From Thermosporothrix hazakensis (GTDB taxonomy: Bacteria; Chloroflexota; Ktedonobacteria; Ktedonobacterales; Ktedonobacteraceae), in assembly GCF_003253565.1 (NCBI RefSeq), contig NZ_QKUF01000009.1:1-64000 (forward strand): DNA of 64,000 nt. The letters are read 5' to 3'. The position numbers and the translations under genes were made by a program. This document shows positions 52,994-62,082 of this stretch, piece after piece. Position 1 is the first letter of the stretch. Every line of letters starts with the position of its first letter. The notes beneath the pieces were generated by a model. That model saw only the letters and a list, made by a program, of their open reading frames with translations, searched no databases and was not told the origin of the DNA.

Positions 52994-53032
52994 GTGCCGA
53001 AGGCGTCCGCTGAAAAAGGAAAGGAGTTCCCC

Positions 53033-53827
53033 ATGTCTTTCTCGTTCATCCAGATCACCGACCATCATCTAGGCGAAACCGAAGCCTCTTTGCTTGACGG
53101 CTACGCAACTGCCCATGCGTTTCGCAAGGTGATGCGGCATATTGCTGAGCATACCGCTGTACATGTTGATTTCCTTGTCTCGACCGGTGATCTGGTGGAT
53201 GATCCTTCCGAGGTCTCCTACCGCAACCTGTGCCAGATGCTTGAGCTTCAGCCAGCACAGCAAGCGCCGGGACCGGCTCTGGTCTCGATAGAGGGTTTGC
53301 AGCGCTTCCCCATGTATTTCTTGCCCGGAAACCACGACGATCGGGAAAATTTCTTCCGTCATCTTTTCCCCGGAACACCGCCTGTGCCGCATATGAACGC
53401 ACGCTTTGAGCATAAAGGGGTGCAGTTCCTCTGCCTGGATTGGGGGCCGAGGGGAAAAGCGGTGCCCCATCAGGATACACTGGAGTTTCTCGCACAATCG
53501 TTACAGCATTCTATGCCGACCATACTGCTGATGCATCACCATATTCTCCCTGTTGGGAGTCGCTGGATAGATTCGTATCTGCCCGACGATTTCCGCGCCT
53601 TCTGGAAGCTGCTCGACGGACACCAGATTCTCGGGATCTTCTACGGCCACACGCATGTGACTTCAGAAAAGCTGGTAGCGAATATTCCTGTCTATGGGCT
53701 GCGTTCCACGGCGATGCAGTTTACCCTTACTGATCCACCAGTGCCCTGTGCGCAGCCGCTCCAGTATCGCCTGGTGACGGTACAGGATGGTTTTTTGACA
53801 ACCCGACTCTTTGAGATTCCCCTGTAG
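53033..53827 (+). CDS. CpdA-like metallophosphoesterase
   Basis: A 264-residue class III phosphodiesterase-like protein: QITDHHLG (Asp/His), STGDLVDD, LPGNHDD, LLMHHHI and YGHTHVTS give the complete metal site, and the lengths between blocks match cyclic-AMP phosphodiesterase CpdA and related enzymes. Substrate not proven. AAGGAG precedes the ATG at 53033. It has its own promoter with a strong dyad. Confidence 0.9.
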   Translation: MSFSFIQITDHHLGETEASLLDGYATAHAFRKVMRHIAEHTAVHVDFLVSTGDLVDDPSEVSYRNLCQMLELQPAQQAPGPALVSIEGLQRFPMYFLPGNHDDRENFFRHLFPGTPPVPHMNARFEHKGVQFLCLDWGPRGKAVPHQDTLEFLAQSLQHSMPTILLMHHHILPVGSRWIDSYLPDDFRAFWKLLDGHQILGIFYGHTHVTSEKLVANIPVYGLRSTAMQFTLTDPPVPCAQPLQYRLVTVQDGFLTTRLFEIPL

Positions 53828-53851
53828 GCATGCGGCGGGGTGGTCCGCCCC

Positions 53852-53881
53852 TTGACAGAAGAGATTAGGGCATGCTAATAT
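53852..53881 (+). promoter_or_regulatory. Promoter of the leader upstream of the first M3 peptidase gene
   Basis: TTGACA (53852-53857) and TAATAT (53876-53881) with 18-bp spacing, 25 bp after the metallophosphoesterase stop. Confidence 0.68.
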
Positions 53882-53985
53882 CTGAGTAGAAAGGTAGGAA
53901 TTAAATCGGGAGCTCGCCAGGCTGCCGAGCAGGGGTATAAGACACGATGTGAGATACGGTTTTGCTGCTCATTGTCGCTACCTTG

Positions 53986-54021
53986 AAGCCAGTAACCAGC
54001 GGTTATTGGCTTTCTTTTTTT
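53986..54021 (+). terminator. Strong terminator inside the leader of the first M3 gene
   Basis: AAGCCAGTAACC and GGTTATTGGCTT form a 12-bp stem (one G-U) with a 3-base loop, then TTTCTTTTTTT (overlapping the last stem bases). It lies between a promoter (53852) and the gene at 54104, so the RNA of about 134 nt is either a small RNA or a regulated leader. It may also end the upstream gene. Confidence 0.82.
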
Positions 54022-54103
54022 GATAGTTCTCTTTTATGTGGCGCATGCTACAATGGTGAAGATAACACGATTGATCTCAATCTAGTATTTCACGAGGAGC
54101 GCA

Positions 54104-55909
54104 ATGACAACACATGTATTGCCCCATTGGGACATGACCCCCATTTTCCCGTCTCTCGATTCTCCTGAGTTTGAGCGCGGCTTTCAGGAGGGCCGGGATG
54201 CGATTCTTGATCTCGTGCGCCTCTTTGATCAGCATCAGGTGACTGAACAGCCGGTCAGTGCCGAAATTAACGATACAGTTGTTCAGAGCTTTGAAGCGAT
54301 CATAGAACGCTATAATGCCGTTCTTGAGCAGATAGAGACGCTTGGAACCTATATTGCCTGCTTTGTTGACACAAACTCACAAAATACGCTTGCACAGGCA
54401 AAGCTCAGCGAAATGCATCAAGCGACAGTCTATCTGGCGCAGCTTGGCACTCGCCTGACTGCCTGGCTCGGGGCGCTGGATATCGATCAGTTGATGCAGC
54501 GCTCGGAGGTTGCGCGCCAGCATGCTTTCTTGCTGCGGCAAGCAAAGGTGCAGTCACAGCATCTGATGTCATCGGCCGAAGAGATCCTGGCCTCTGAGCT
54601 GAACGTTAGCGGTGGCACGGCCTGGGGACAGCTTCACAGCAATCTGACCTCACAGATTATGGTGCCGCTGACACTGAACGGCGAGACCAAAGAATATCCC
54701 ATGAGCGAGATTCGCAACTTCGCCTATCATCCAGAGCGCGAGGTGCGCCGCAGGGCCTATGAAGCCGAGCTAGCCGCCTGGGAGCGTTCGGCCTTGCCGC
54801 TGGCCGCTGCCATGAACAGCATCAAGCATGAGACGAATGTCCTGTCGCAGAAGCGCCACTGGGAATCCCCGCTTGACTCGACCCTGTTCATGAACAGCAT
54901 CGATCGTCAGACGCTTGACGCGATGATGACCGCTGCTCGCGATTCGTTCCCCGATTTTCGGCGCTATCTTCAGGCGAAGGCACGGCTGCTCGGGCTTGAG
55001 AAGCTGGCCTGGTACGATATTTCTGCACCGGTTGGCAAAAGTGAACGCGTCTGGTCATATGATGATGCGGCCTCCTTTATCGTTGAGCAGTTTGGTGCGT
55101 TCTCCGCGAAGCTCTCCGACTTTGCCGCTCGCGCCTTCCGCGAACACTGGATCGATGCCGAGCCGCGCCCGGGCAAGGTTGGCGGTGCGTATTGTGCCGA
55201 GATTCGGAAGGGTGAGTCGCGCATTCTGGCGAACTATACACCGTCCTATGATGGCATGTCGACGCTGGCGCACGAGCTCGGCCACGGCTATCACAATCTG
55301 AATCTGGAACATCGAACCGCGCTTCAGGCGATGACTCCGATGACGCTTGCTGAGACGGCCAGTATCTTTTGCGAGACCATCGTGCGCAATGCGGCCCTGC
55401 GCAATGCAGGCAAGCAAGAGCAATTGATGATTCTGGAAGCCTCGCTCCAGAACTCGTGTCAGGTGGTGGTCGATATCACCAGCCGCTTCCTTTTTGAGCA
55501 GGGCGTCTTCGAGAAGCGGCTTCAGCGCGAGCTCTCGATTGAGGAGTTGAACGAGCTGATGCTTGAGTCGCAGCGTCAGACCTATGGCGATGGCCTCGAC
55601 GAGTCGCTGCTGCATCCATACATGTGGGCCGTGAAGGGGCACTATTACAGCACTGGCTTGCCGTTCTACAATTACCCGTATATGTTCGGGCTGCTCTTCG
55701 GGCTCGGGCTCTACGCGCAGTATCAGCGTGACCCGGAGACCTTCAAGCGGGGCTATGATGAGCTACTCTCGTCGACCGGCATGGCTGATGCGGCGGAACT
55801 GGCGCAGCGCTTCGGGATCGACATTCGGAGTGAAGCGTTCTGGCGCTCAAGCCTCGATATGGTTCGCCAGGATATTGACGAGTTCGAGCGTCTGGCGCGT
55901 GAGGCGTGA
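54104..55909 (+). CDS. M3-family oligoendopeptidase, copy 1
   Basis: The 601-residue metallopeptidase has the thimet/PepF fold with the zinc site HELGH (from residue 390, TLAHELGHGYHNLNLE) and the downstream Glu in MTLAETASIFCE. No signal peptide: a cytoplasmic oligopeptidase for short peptides. A paralogue of the same length lies at 57611, with an inverted SagB-type gene between. The C-terminal 150 codons and the hairpin beyond the stop are almost identical to those of the paralogue, whereas N-terminal regions diverge. Confidence 0.93.
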   Translation: MTTHVLPHWDMTPIFPSLDSPEFERGFQEGRDAILDLVRLFDQHQVTEQPVSAEINDTVVQSFEAIIERYNAVLEQIETLGTYIACFVDTNSQNTLAQAKLSEMHQATVYLAQLGTRLTAWLGALDIDQLMQRSEVARQHAFLLRQAKVQSQHLMSSAEEILASELNVSGGTAWGQLHSNLTSQIMVPLTLNGETKEYPMSEIRNFAYHPEREVRRRAYEAELAAWERSALPLAAAMNSIKHETNVLSQKRHWESPLDSTLFMNSIDRQTLDAMMTAARDSFPDFRRYLQAKARLLGLEKLAWYDISAPVGKSERVWSYDDAASFIVEQFGAFSAKLSDFAARAFREHWIDAEPRPGKVGGAYCAEIRKGESRILANYTPSYDGMSTLAHELGHGYHNLNLEHRTALQAMTPMTLAETASIFCETIVRNAALRNAGKQEQLMILEASLQNSCQVVVDITSRFLFEQGVFEKRLQRELSIEELNELMLESQRQTYGDGLDESLLHPYMWAVKGHYYSTGLPFYNYPYMFGLLFGLGLYAQYQRDPETFKRGYDELLSSTGMADAAELAQRFGIDIRSEAFWRSSLDMVRQDIDEFERLAREA

Positions 55910-55937
55910 TGATATCCATCATAATCTGATGTTATAG

Positions 55938-55960
55938 GGCCGGGAGAGCACTTCCCGGCC
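55938..55960. terminator. Convergent hairpin after M3 copy 1
   Basis: GGCCGGGA and TCCCGGCC form a perfect 8-bp stem. It lies between convergent stops; T-tracts are weak. The same hairpin with one extra C follows the second M3 gene at 59451. Confidence 0.6.
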
Positions 55961-55967
55961 TGCTTGA

Positions 55968-57470
55968 TTACTCGGCCCTCTCGCCAAGCGCGAAGAGCGA
56001 CATCACCTGTTTCTCCTTTGCAGAGGGGGAGAAAAAGGTAATAACTTCATTATCGTAGTATTCCAGTCCGGTCGCGCCAAGGCCAAGCGCCGCCGCCGCA
56101 AGCTGTGCATTGCCGCTGAAGATGCCGCTCTCAAGCTGGGCGACGCGATAGCCCCGGTTGCCGTCACGGATCAGCAGCTCTTCCAGCGCTATCAGGCTGT
56201 AGACTGAGACTGCTGCCTCACCGCCGGACTTCTGATCGAACGCAAGGTGCGTAGCGTCCTTCCGGAAATCGCCCTCTTTGAGCAGCTCGAGCGCTTTCTG
56301 CTCGGGATGCAGGATATACGCTCCGGGCTTCAGGTCGCTCACGTTGTTGACCAGCAGGTAGATGTCGTTCAGTGGGCGGCCTGCGGGGTCGAAGCAGTCA
56401 GCGTTGGGCAGATGAAGCGCATTCAGCAGGATTGTTGAGAGCTTCTCGAAGCTGAGCGGTTGCTGTGCGAAGCGATGCGCCGAACTGCGCTGCTGAATGA
56501 CCTGCTCGATCGGTGCGGTTGGCCAATCATCGAGCGGCATCGGGCGCAGCGGGATCAAGGTACCCTCAGGGGCGGCATGTGGCGGGAATGGAGCCTCCGC
56601 GTCGCGCCATGTCGCGCTTTCCTCGCCTGTTGAGAACAGTGTGGCCTCATGTATATCCTCGATCAGCGGGTATTCCTCTTCCTTCGGGGAAAGTGGCTCG
56701 GTCGGTAGCTCAAGCTCCTCGATGACGGGCGCGTTTCCTGGTTCCTCTGCGGTGGCTCCAAGCGCCGCCAGACTGATCGCTGCCTCGCGATAGCCATCGA
56801 TAGCAAGCAAGCTGTTCACGATATCGTCGGCAAAGCTTTCAATGAGCTTGAATGGCAGCTCGGCAGAGGTCGCGACGGCGTGAAGATTCGCGAGGAGCGT
56901 GCCGTTATCCCAGAACGTATGGCGATAGGTACGCGGTCCGAACTTGCAGGAGTTGCGCCAGAAGGTGTCAGTGAAGATGGCAAGCACGGGAGCATGCGCA
57001 ACCGCCGTCTCGTTGCCGGTTGCTTCGAGCAGGACACGCCGAAAATCTCCGCTTCTCAGGCGGCGCAAGCTGTGATCGTGTGCGCCATAGTGATAGACTC
57101 CGGCTGGCAGGTCCGCCAGATCGCCACAGACAAGGTAAAGCTCAAAGTGATAGAGCCCTCCGGTACAGGCGGCTGCTCGCTTCTCTTCGTCTGGCCTGGT
57201 CAGCCCGCTGGTATAGTAACAGAGGCGGGCAAGCGTCTGAAGATCGGGAACGCGGTTTGCCGCCTGTTCCGAAGCGGCGACCGCCTGAAGTGCCGATATT
57301 GAGCCAGATGCAAGCTGTTTGGGCAACGCGATCGGTTCAAGCGAGGTATACTTTTTGTAGAGCAAGGGCTGTTGCTTCGGGTTGTATTCGGAAACGGCGA
57401 GCTGGTCGCCTGGAAAATAGCTTGAGACCGCATGATAGGCGAGCGCGGCCCGATAGTTATATTCACTCAT
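55968..57470 (-). CDS. Two-domain SagB-type nitroreductase/oxidase
   Basis: A 500-residue protein made of two nitroreductase-fold domains (about 55-250 and 310-500), the arrangement of SagB/ThcOx-family FMN dehydrogenases. First domain: GGLYHFELYLVCGDLADLPAGVYHYGAHDHSLRRL (in pieces); second: QQRSSAHRFAQQPLSFEKLSTILLNAL, LVNNVSDLKPGAYILHPE, GLGATGLEYYDNEVI. A Pro/Glu-rich linker joins them. SagB partners oxidise azolines made by YcaO cyclodehydratases, but none is here. It is inverted between two M3 peptidase genes. Confidence 0.88.
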   Translation of the reverse strand: MSEYNYRAALAYHAVSSYFPGDQLAVSEYNPKQQPLLYKKYTSLEPIALPKQLASGSISALQAVAASEQAANRVPDLQTLARLCYYTSGLTRPDEEKRAAACTGGLYHFELYLVCGDLADLPAGVYHYGAHDHSLRRLRSGDFRRVLLEATGNETAVAHAPVLAIFTDTFWRNSCKFGPRTYRHTFWDNGTLLANLHAVATSAELPFKLIESFADDIVNSLLAIDGYREAAISLAALGATAEEPGNAPVIEELELPTEPLSPKEEEYPLIEDIHEATLFSTGEESATWRDAEAPFPPHAAPEGTLIPLRPMPLDDWPTAPIEQVIQQRSSAHRFAQQPLSFEKLSTILLNALHLPNADCFDPAGRPLNDIYLLVNNVSDLKPGAYILHPEQKALELLKEGDFRKDATHLAFDQKSGGEAAVSVYSLIALEELLIRDGNRGYRVAQLESGIFSGNAQLAAAALGLGATGLEYYDNEVITFFSPSAKEKQVMSLFALGERAE

Positions 57471-57610
57471 AGTGAGATGATCCTTTTCTGTGAGATAGGT
57501 ACTGTTTCGGACATCTTCATTATATACTGCTTTCCGGTCAGCGTGTTACAATACAAGGTGTACGCCCGAGTTCTCGGGAAAGAATCCCGCATGTAAGGAG
57601 TGCATATTGT

Positions 57611-59416
57611 ATGACGACAGCGCACACGTTGCCGCGTTGGGACCTGACAACCATTTATCCTGGCCTTGACTCCCCCGAGTTTACCGCTGACTTCCAGCAG
57701 CTTGCTCGTTCTGTTGACGAACTGGCTGCCCTCTTTGACACGTACGGTGTGAATGGGGGGGTGACAGCGCCGGTTGATGAGACGCTGGTGCAGCACTTTG
57801 AAGAGATTATTAAGCGCTATAACGCGATTCGTGATGCAGCGCGTACCCTGGTGGTCTATATTACCAGCCATGTGAACACGAACTCGCGTGATACAACCGC
57901 GCAGGCTCGCTACAGTGAGTATAGCCGAACCGGCACGAAGCTCTATCAGCTCTCAACGCGCCTGACTGCCTGGATCGGTTCACTGGAGGTTGAGGAGCTT
58001 ATCAAGCGCTCTCAGGTGGCCGCTGACCATGCCTATGCGCTGAGAACAGCGAGCAAGGAAGCAAAGCACTTGATGTCGCCCGCTGAAGAGGTGCTGGCTT
58101 CCGAACTGAATCTGAGCGGTGGGGCCGCGTGGAGCCGCCTGCATGGCAATATCGCTTCACAGATGCGGGTGTCGCTGGAGCTGGCCGGCGAGTCGAAAGA
58201 GTACCCTATGAGCGCCATTCGCAACTTCGCCTTTGAGGCGGATCGTGAGGTGCGTCGTAAGGCCTACGAGGCCGAGCTAGCCGCCTGGGAGCGCGTAGCC
58301 TTGCCGCTGGCTGCTGCCATGAACAGCATCAAGCATGAGGTCAATGTGCTCTCACAGAAGCGCAACTGGGAGACGCCACTCGACGCGTCTCTGTTCGCCA
58401 ACAGCATTGATCGCCAGACACTTGACGCGATGATGTCCGCGGCTCGTGCCTCATTCCCCGATTTTCGGCGCTATCTGCGGGCAAAGGCACGGCTGCTCGG
58501 GCTTGAGAAGCTGGCCTGGTATGACCTGTTTGCGCCGGTGGCACGAGAAAGCCGCACCTGGCATTTCGAGGAAGCGGCGGCCTTTATTGTCAAGCAGTTT
58601 GGCACCTACTCGCCACGGCTTGCCGGTCTGGCTGAACGCGCTTTTCGAGAGGGCTGGATTGATGCCGAGCCGCGCCCGGGCAAGCGTGACGGCGCCTACT
58701 GTACCTCGCTGCGTGCTGATGAATCGCGCATTCTTGCCAACTTTAAACCGGCCTATGGTGGCATGAGCACGCTGGCGCACGAGCTCGGACATGCCTATCA
58801 TAACTTCAACATGGTGCATCGCACGCCATTGCAGCGCGGGCACCCGATGACGCTTGCCGAGACGGCCAGTATCTTCTGCGAAACGATTATCAAGCAGGCG
58901 ACGCTTGCCGAAGCAGATAAGCAGGAGAAGCTGGCAATCCTGGAAGCCTCGCTTCAGGACTCATGTCAGGTGGTGGTCGATATCACCAGCCGCTTCCTTT
59001 TTGAGCAGGGCGTCTTCGAGAAGCGGCTTCAGCGCGAGTTGTCTGTGGGTGAGCTCAATGAGCTGATGCTTGAGTCGCAGCGTCAGACCTATGGCGATGG
59101 CCTCGACGAGTCGCTGCTGCATCCGTACATGTGGGCTGTGAAGGGGCACTATTACAGCACTGGCCTCTCCTTCTACAATTACCCGTATATGTTCGGTCTG
59201 CTCTTCGGGCTCGGGCTCTATGCCTACTATCAGCGTGACCCGGAGACCTTCAAGGCGGGCTATGATGAGCTACTCTCGTCAACCGGCATGGCTGATGCGG
59301 CGGAACTGGCGCAGCGCTTCGGGATCGACATTCGGAGTGAAGCGTTCTGGCGCTCAAGCCTTGATATCATCCGCCAGGATATTGACGAGTTCGAGCGTCT
59401 GGCGCGTGAGGCGTAG
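57611..59416 (+). CDS. M3-family oligoendopeptidase, copy 2
   Basis: A 601-residue paralogue of the gene at 54104, with the same HELGH at residue 390 (TLAHELGHAYHNFNMV) and the same MTLAETASIFCE. By eye about two thirds of residues are identical overall and nearly all in the last 150. AAGGAG lies about 11 bases before the ATG. It is divergent from the SagB-type gene with a 140-bp shared promoter region that contains TATAAT (minus strand, 57524-57519) and TACAAT (plus strand, 57547-57552). Confidence 0.93.
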   Translation: MTTAHTLPRWDLTTIYPGLDSPEFTADFQQLARSVDELAALFDTYGVNGGVTAPVDETLVQHFEEIIKRYNAIRDAARTLVVYITSHVNTNSRDTTAQARYSEYSRTGTKLYQLSTRLTAWIGSLEVEELIKRSQVAADHAYALRTASKEAKHLMSPAEEVLASELNLSGGAAWSRLHGNIASQMRVSLELAGESKEYPMSAIRNFAFEADREVRRKAYEAELAAWERVALPLAAAMNSIKHEVNVLSQKRNWETPLDASLFANSIDRQTLDAMMSAARASFPDFRRYLRAKARLLGLEKLAWYDLFAPVARESRTWHFEEAAAFIVKQFGTYSPRLAGLAERAFREGWIDAEPRPGKRDGAYCTSLRADESRILANFKPAYGGMSTLAHELGHAYHNFNMVHRTPLQRGHPMTLAETASIFCETIIKQATLAEADKQEKLAILEASLQDSCQVVVDITSRFLFEQGVFEKRLQRELSVGELNELMLESQRQTYGDGLDESLLHPYMWAVKGHYYSTGLSFYNYPYMFGLLFGLGLYAYYQRDPETFKAGYDELLSSTGMADAAELAQRFGIDIRSEAFWRSSLDIIRQDIDEFERLAREA

Positions 59417-59450
59417 AGCGTATCTATCATAACCTGATGTCAATCAAAAG

Positions 59451-59474
59451 GGCCGGGAGAGCGCTTCCCCGGCC
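59451..59474 (+). terminator. Hairpin after M3 copy 2
   Basis: GGCCGGGA with TTCCCCGGCC, a near copy of the hairpin at 55938, showing that duplication or conversion extended past the stop codon. Confidence 0.55.
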
Positions 59475-59538
59475 TACTTGACTTCTTCGCTTTGGTATGT
59501 CATAACAGGGGAAAAATGACGCATGGAGAGCTCTCGAT

Positions 59539-61857
59539 ATGATCTTGAAACGGCTCAGGCTGCTGCTCTGGCCGCTGGCTGTGCTTGTCCTGCTTGCTTT
59601 GAACTGGCTCTGTGCGCAGCAGGCGCTCCCCATAGAGCTGACGGTGCAGGGACAGACGAAGACGTTGCATGCCGGCAGTACAACACTCAATCTGGGGATG
59701 CCCGGCAAGCCGCGAGAGCTGGAATTGGTGCGCTATGATCCGCTGGTGCACGAATATCAGCTTGATGGCAGTGATAGCACGAATAACTTCTCGCTTGATG
59801 TCAACTATCTGCGCCACATCTCTTCTTCCCCGTATTATCGCTTCTATGCCTGGATGCGCGGCCTCGATGATCTGAGTCGGTGGCGTGATCTTGAGGTGCG
59901 AGCTGGCGAGCGAACGCTTGTCTCGAAGTCCTGGCCCGGCAACGGAGAGCGGATCACCCTGCCTCAGAACGGCTCGTATAGCGTGCGCTTGCAGTGGCAG
60001 CTTCCAGAGACGCCGCGCCAGTTGAATCTGTGGCTTGATGACGGCTCGGTGTTGCATATCATCCTGAATCGTAATGATCGCTTCCTTGCTGTCACGGAGG
60101 ATTCACCGACGAGCGGACCGGATCAGGAGCTTGCTCGCGTCTTTTTTCCCGAGGATCCCGGGCCGTTTGTGGCCATGAACCTGAGCACGGTCGTTCGCTC
60201 GCTGTTGTGGGCGGTGATCCTGCTTGGCGGGGTGCTCTTGCTTGAGCTTGGGCTTGGCTGGTTGCTGCGCTGGTTCCCACAGCGAGAGCGGAAGGCATGG
60301 CGGCTGTTCTCCTGGTCGTCTGCTCTCACGAAGGCGCTGCACCCGCTCGTTTTATTGCTTCTGCTCGGGTCATTTCTGTTTGTCTCCTGGATCGCGCTTG
60401 TGCAGTATCACGCGATGCCGCATATTTTTGATGCCAGCGCCTATTATTTCGCCGCCAAAACCTACGCCCAGGGACGGCTTTTCGCGCCTGAGCCGCCGGT
60501 TCCCGAGAGCTTCCCGGGCCCATTTATGGTGCAGCTTGCGGGAAAGTGGTTCGCTCAGTATCCGCCGGGAACAGCGCTGACTCTGACGCCGGGCTTCTGG
60601 CTTGGTGTGCCGTGGCTTGTTGAGCCGCTTTTAGGGACACTGGCCTTGCTCGGTATTGGATTGATTGCGGCGCGGCTCTTCAATCGGCGGGTAGCTTCGC
60701 TGGCGGTGTTGCTCGGGGCGCTCTCGCCCTTTTATAGCTATCTGGCTGCAAGCTACATGAGCCATACCATCGCGCTCTTTTATCTGGTGTGGGGGATCTG
60801 GGGCGTGGTGCGTTATGCGCAGGGCGGCAGAATGTGGAGCCTGGTGCTTGGGCTGTTCTCGTTCGGCATGCTGGCTTTGACGCGTGATCTGGTGGGCCTG
60901 CTCTGCATCGGGCTGGTCGTTCCCGGGCTTGTCTGGCTGCTCTGGAATCGACTCGGGCGCGATTGGTATGCATGGTCATTGCCGCTGGTCTGGATGGGAA
61001 GCGTGGTGATCCTCTTCCTGACGATTTCGCTTGTCATCAATATAATTCTTACCGGGAATATGCTGTTGCCGCCGAGGCAACTTTTCTTTGCCGGTGATCG
61101 TTTTGGTTTTGGCGAGGGGATCGGATTTTATGGCAAGCACACGCTGGCGGCGGGGCTGGTCAACCTGGACGAGTTGCTCACGAGCCTCGCGCTTGATCTC
61201 TATGGCTGGCCGTTTTACTGCACCTTTGCGCTGTTGCTGGTGCCGTTTCTGGCGAGGCGTGCGAAGCTGCTCGACTGGTATTGTCTGGCCTGTGGAGCCG
61301 TCTTGATCGGGGCGTATGTCGGCTATTTCTATCATGGTATCTATCTTGGTCCGCGCTATCTCTACGAGTCGTTGCCGTTCTTGCTGATGCTGACAGCTCG
61401 CGGGATCGTTGTATTGATCGAGCTGGCGAAGGAGCTGCGGGTGCGTCTGAAGCTGGCTCAGTGGGGAAGCGGTGCCGTTACGGTGGTGCTGGTTCTGCTC
61501 CTGCTGGCCTGCAATCTGGGCTATTACCTGCCGCGCCAGATCGAGCGCTACACCAATTACAACGGCTTTCCGGTCGGGCAAAGACTGGATCTCGATACAC
61601 TCTATCATCCCAACATACATAACGCGCTCATTATTACAAATGATGTATTACTCTATCAAAATGTGCTGTTTCCGCTCAATGATCCCGGGTTACAGGGCGA
61701 TGTGATCTACGCCTGTGCGTCTGATTCGAGTAAGGTAGAGAGCCTGCGCAAGGCCTTTCCTCAACGAGATCTGTATATGGTGACGGTCGGCACTGATGGG
61801 CGTGTTTATTATAGCAGGCTGGATAGCAGCCGACCGAAAATGGAGCTTCGGGACTGA
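59539..61857 (+). CDS. Large GT-C-like polytopic membrane protein
   Basis: A 772-residue protein: one membrane helix, a beta-rich extracytoplasmic domain of about 200 residues (30-230), then about ten to twelve helices and a C-terminal soluble tail (about 690-772). FDASAYYFAAKTYAQGRLFAPEPPVPESF after the second helix block carries the acidic loop typical of GT-C mannosyl/arabinosyl transferases (GT39/GT83-type). It would use a lipid-linked sugar on the outside of the membrane. The family call is tentative. GGAGAG precedes the ATG; 122 bp after the second M3 gene. Confidence 0.65.
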   Translation: MILKRLRLLLWPLAVLVLLALNWLCAQQALPIELTVQGQTKTLHAGSTTLNLGMPGKPRELELVRYDPLVHEYQLDGSDSTNNFSLDVNYLRHISSSPYYRFYAWMRGLDDLSRWRDLEVRAGERTLVSKSWPGNGERITLPQNGSYSVRLQWQLPETPRQLNLWLDDGSVLHIILNRNDRFLAVTEDSPTSGPDQELARVFFPEDPGPFVAMNLSTVVRSLLWAVILLGGVLLLELGLGWLLRWFPQRERKAWRLFSWSSALTKALHPLVLLLLLGSFLFVSWIALVQYHAMPHIFDASAYYFAAKTYAQGRLFAPEPPVPESFPGPFMVQLAGKWFAQYPPGTALTLTPGFWLGVPWLVEPLLGTLALLGIGLIAARLFNRRVASLAVLLGALSPFYSYLAASYMSHTIALFYLVWGIWGVVRYAQGGRMWSLVLGLFSFGMLALTRDLVGLLCIGLVVPGLVWLLWNRLGRDWYAWSLPLVWMGSVVILFLTISLVINIILTGNMLLPPRQLFFAGDRFGFGEGIGFYGKHTLAAGLVNLDELLTSLALDLYGWPFYCTFALLLVPFLARRAKLLDWYCLACGAVLIGAYVGYFYHGIYLGPRYLYESLPFLLMLTARGIVVLIELAKELRVRLKLAQWGSGAVTVVLVLLLLACNLGYYLPRQIERYTNYNGFPVGQRLDLDTLYHPNIHNALIITNDVLLYQNVLFPLNDPGLQGDVIYACASDSSKVESLRKAFPQRDLYMVTVGTDGRVYYSRLDSSRPKMELRD

Positions 61858-61866
61858 TCTGTATGC

Positions 61867-61896
61867 TTGTCGTCTGTTTGCCGACTATGATATAGT
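61867..61896 (+). promoter_or_regulatory. Possible promoter of the fluoride operon
   Basis: TTGTCG (61867-61872) and TATAGT (61891-61896) with 18-bp spacing just upstream of the aptamer; moderately good match. Confidence 0.5.
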
Positions 61897-61910
61897 AGAG
61901 AACAATGAAT

Positions 61911-62005
61911 GGTAATGGGGCTTGCCACGTCTCCTGAGTTGTAACAGGGAACTCATTAGAAAAGAAGGATAAGACGAAACCGCGCATTGCGCTGATAGCT
62001 CCTGC
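61911..62005 (+). ncRNA. Fluoride riboswitch (crcB motif) with an inserted arm
   Basis: P1 is GGTA...TGCC (61911-61926) enclosing ATG and GGGCT; the 3' part has AAACC, P2 GCGC-ATT-GCGC, TGAT and AGCTCC, where AGCTC pairs with GGGCT to close the pseudoknot. These match the crcB motif in order. Between P1 and AAACC sits an unusual arm of about 50 nt closed by CGTCT/AGACG with an inner GAGTT/AACTC stem. Two fluC/crcB genes follow. Confidence 0.85.
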
Positions 62006-62031
62006 AAAACGGGGAAGCAGGGGCTTTTTTT
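61997..62031 (+). terminator. Fluoride-riboswitch terminator
   Basis: AGCTCCTGC (61997-62005) pairs with GCAGGGGCT (62017-62025) followed by TTTTTTT. The left arm contains the pseudoknot strand AGCTCC, so fluoride binding should prevent the terminator and switch the crcB genes on. Confidence 0.88.
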
Positions 62032-62082
62032 GTTTCCCTCCGCCATGTTGTATCATCAAAACAAGGGAGTTGTTTGATTTGT

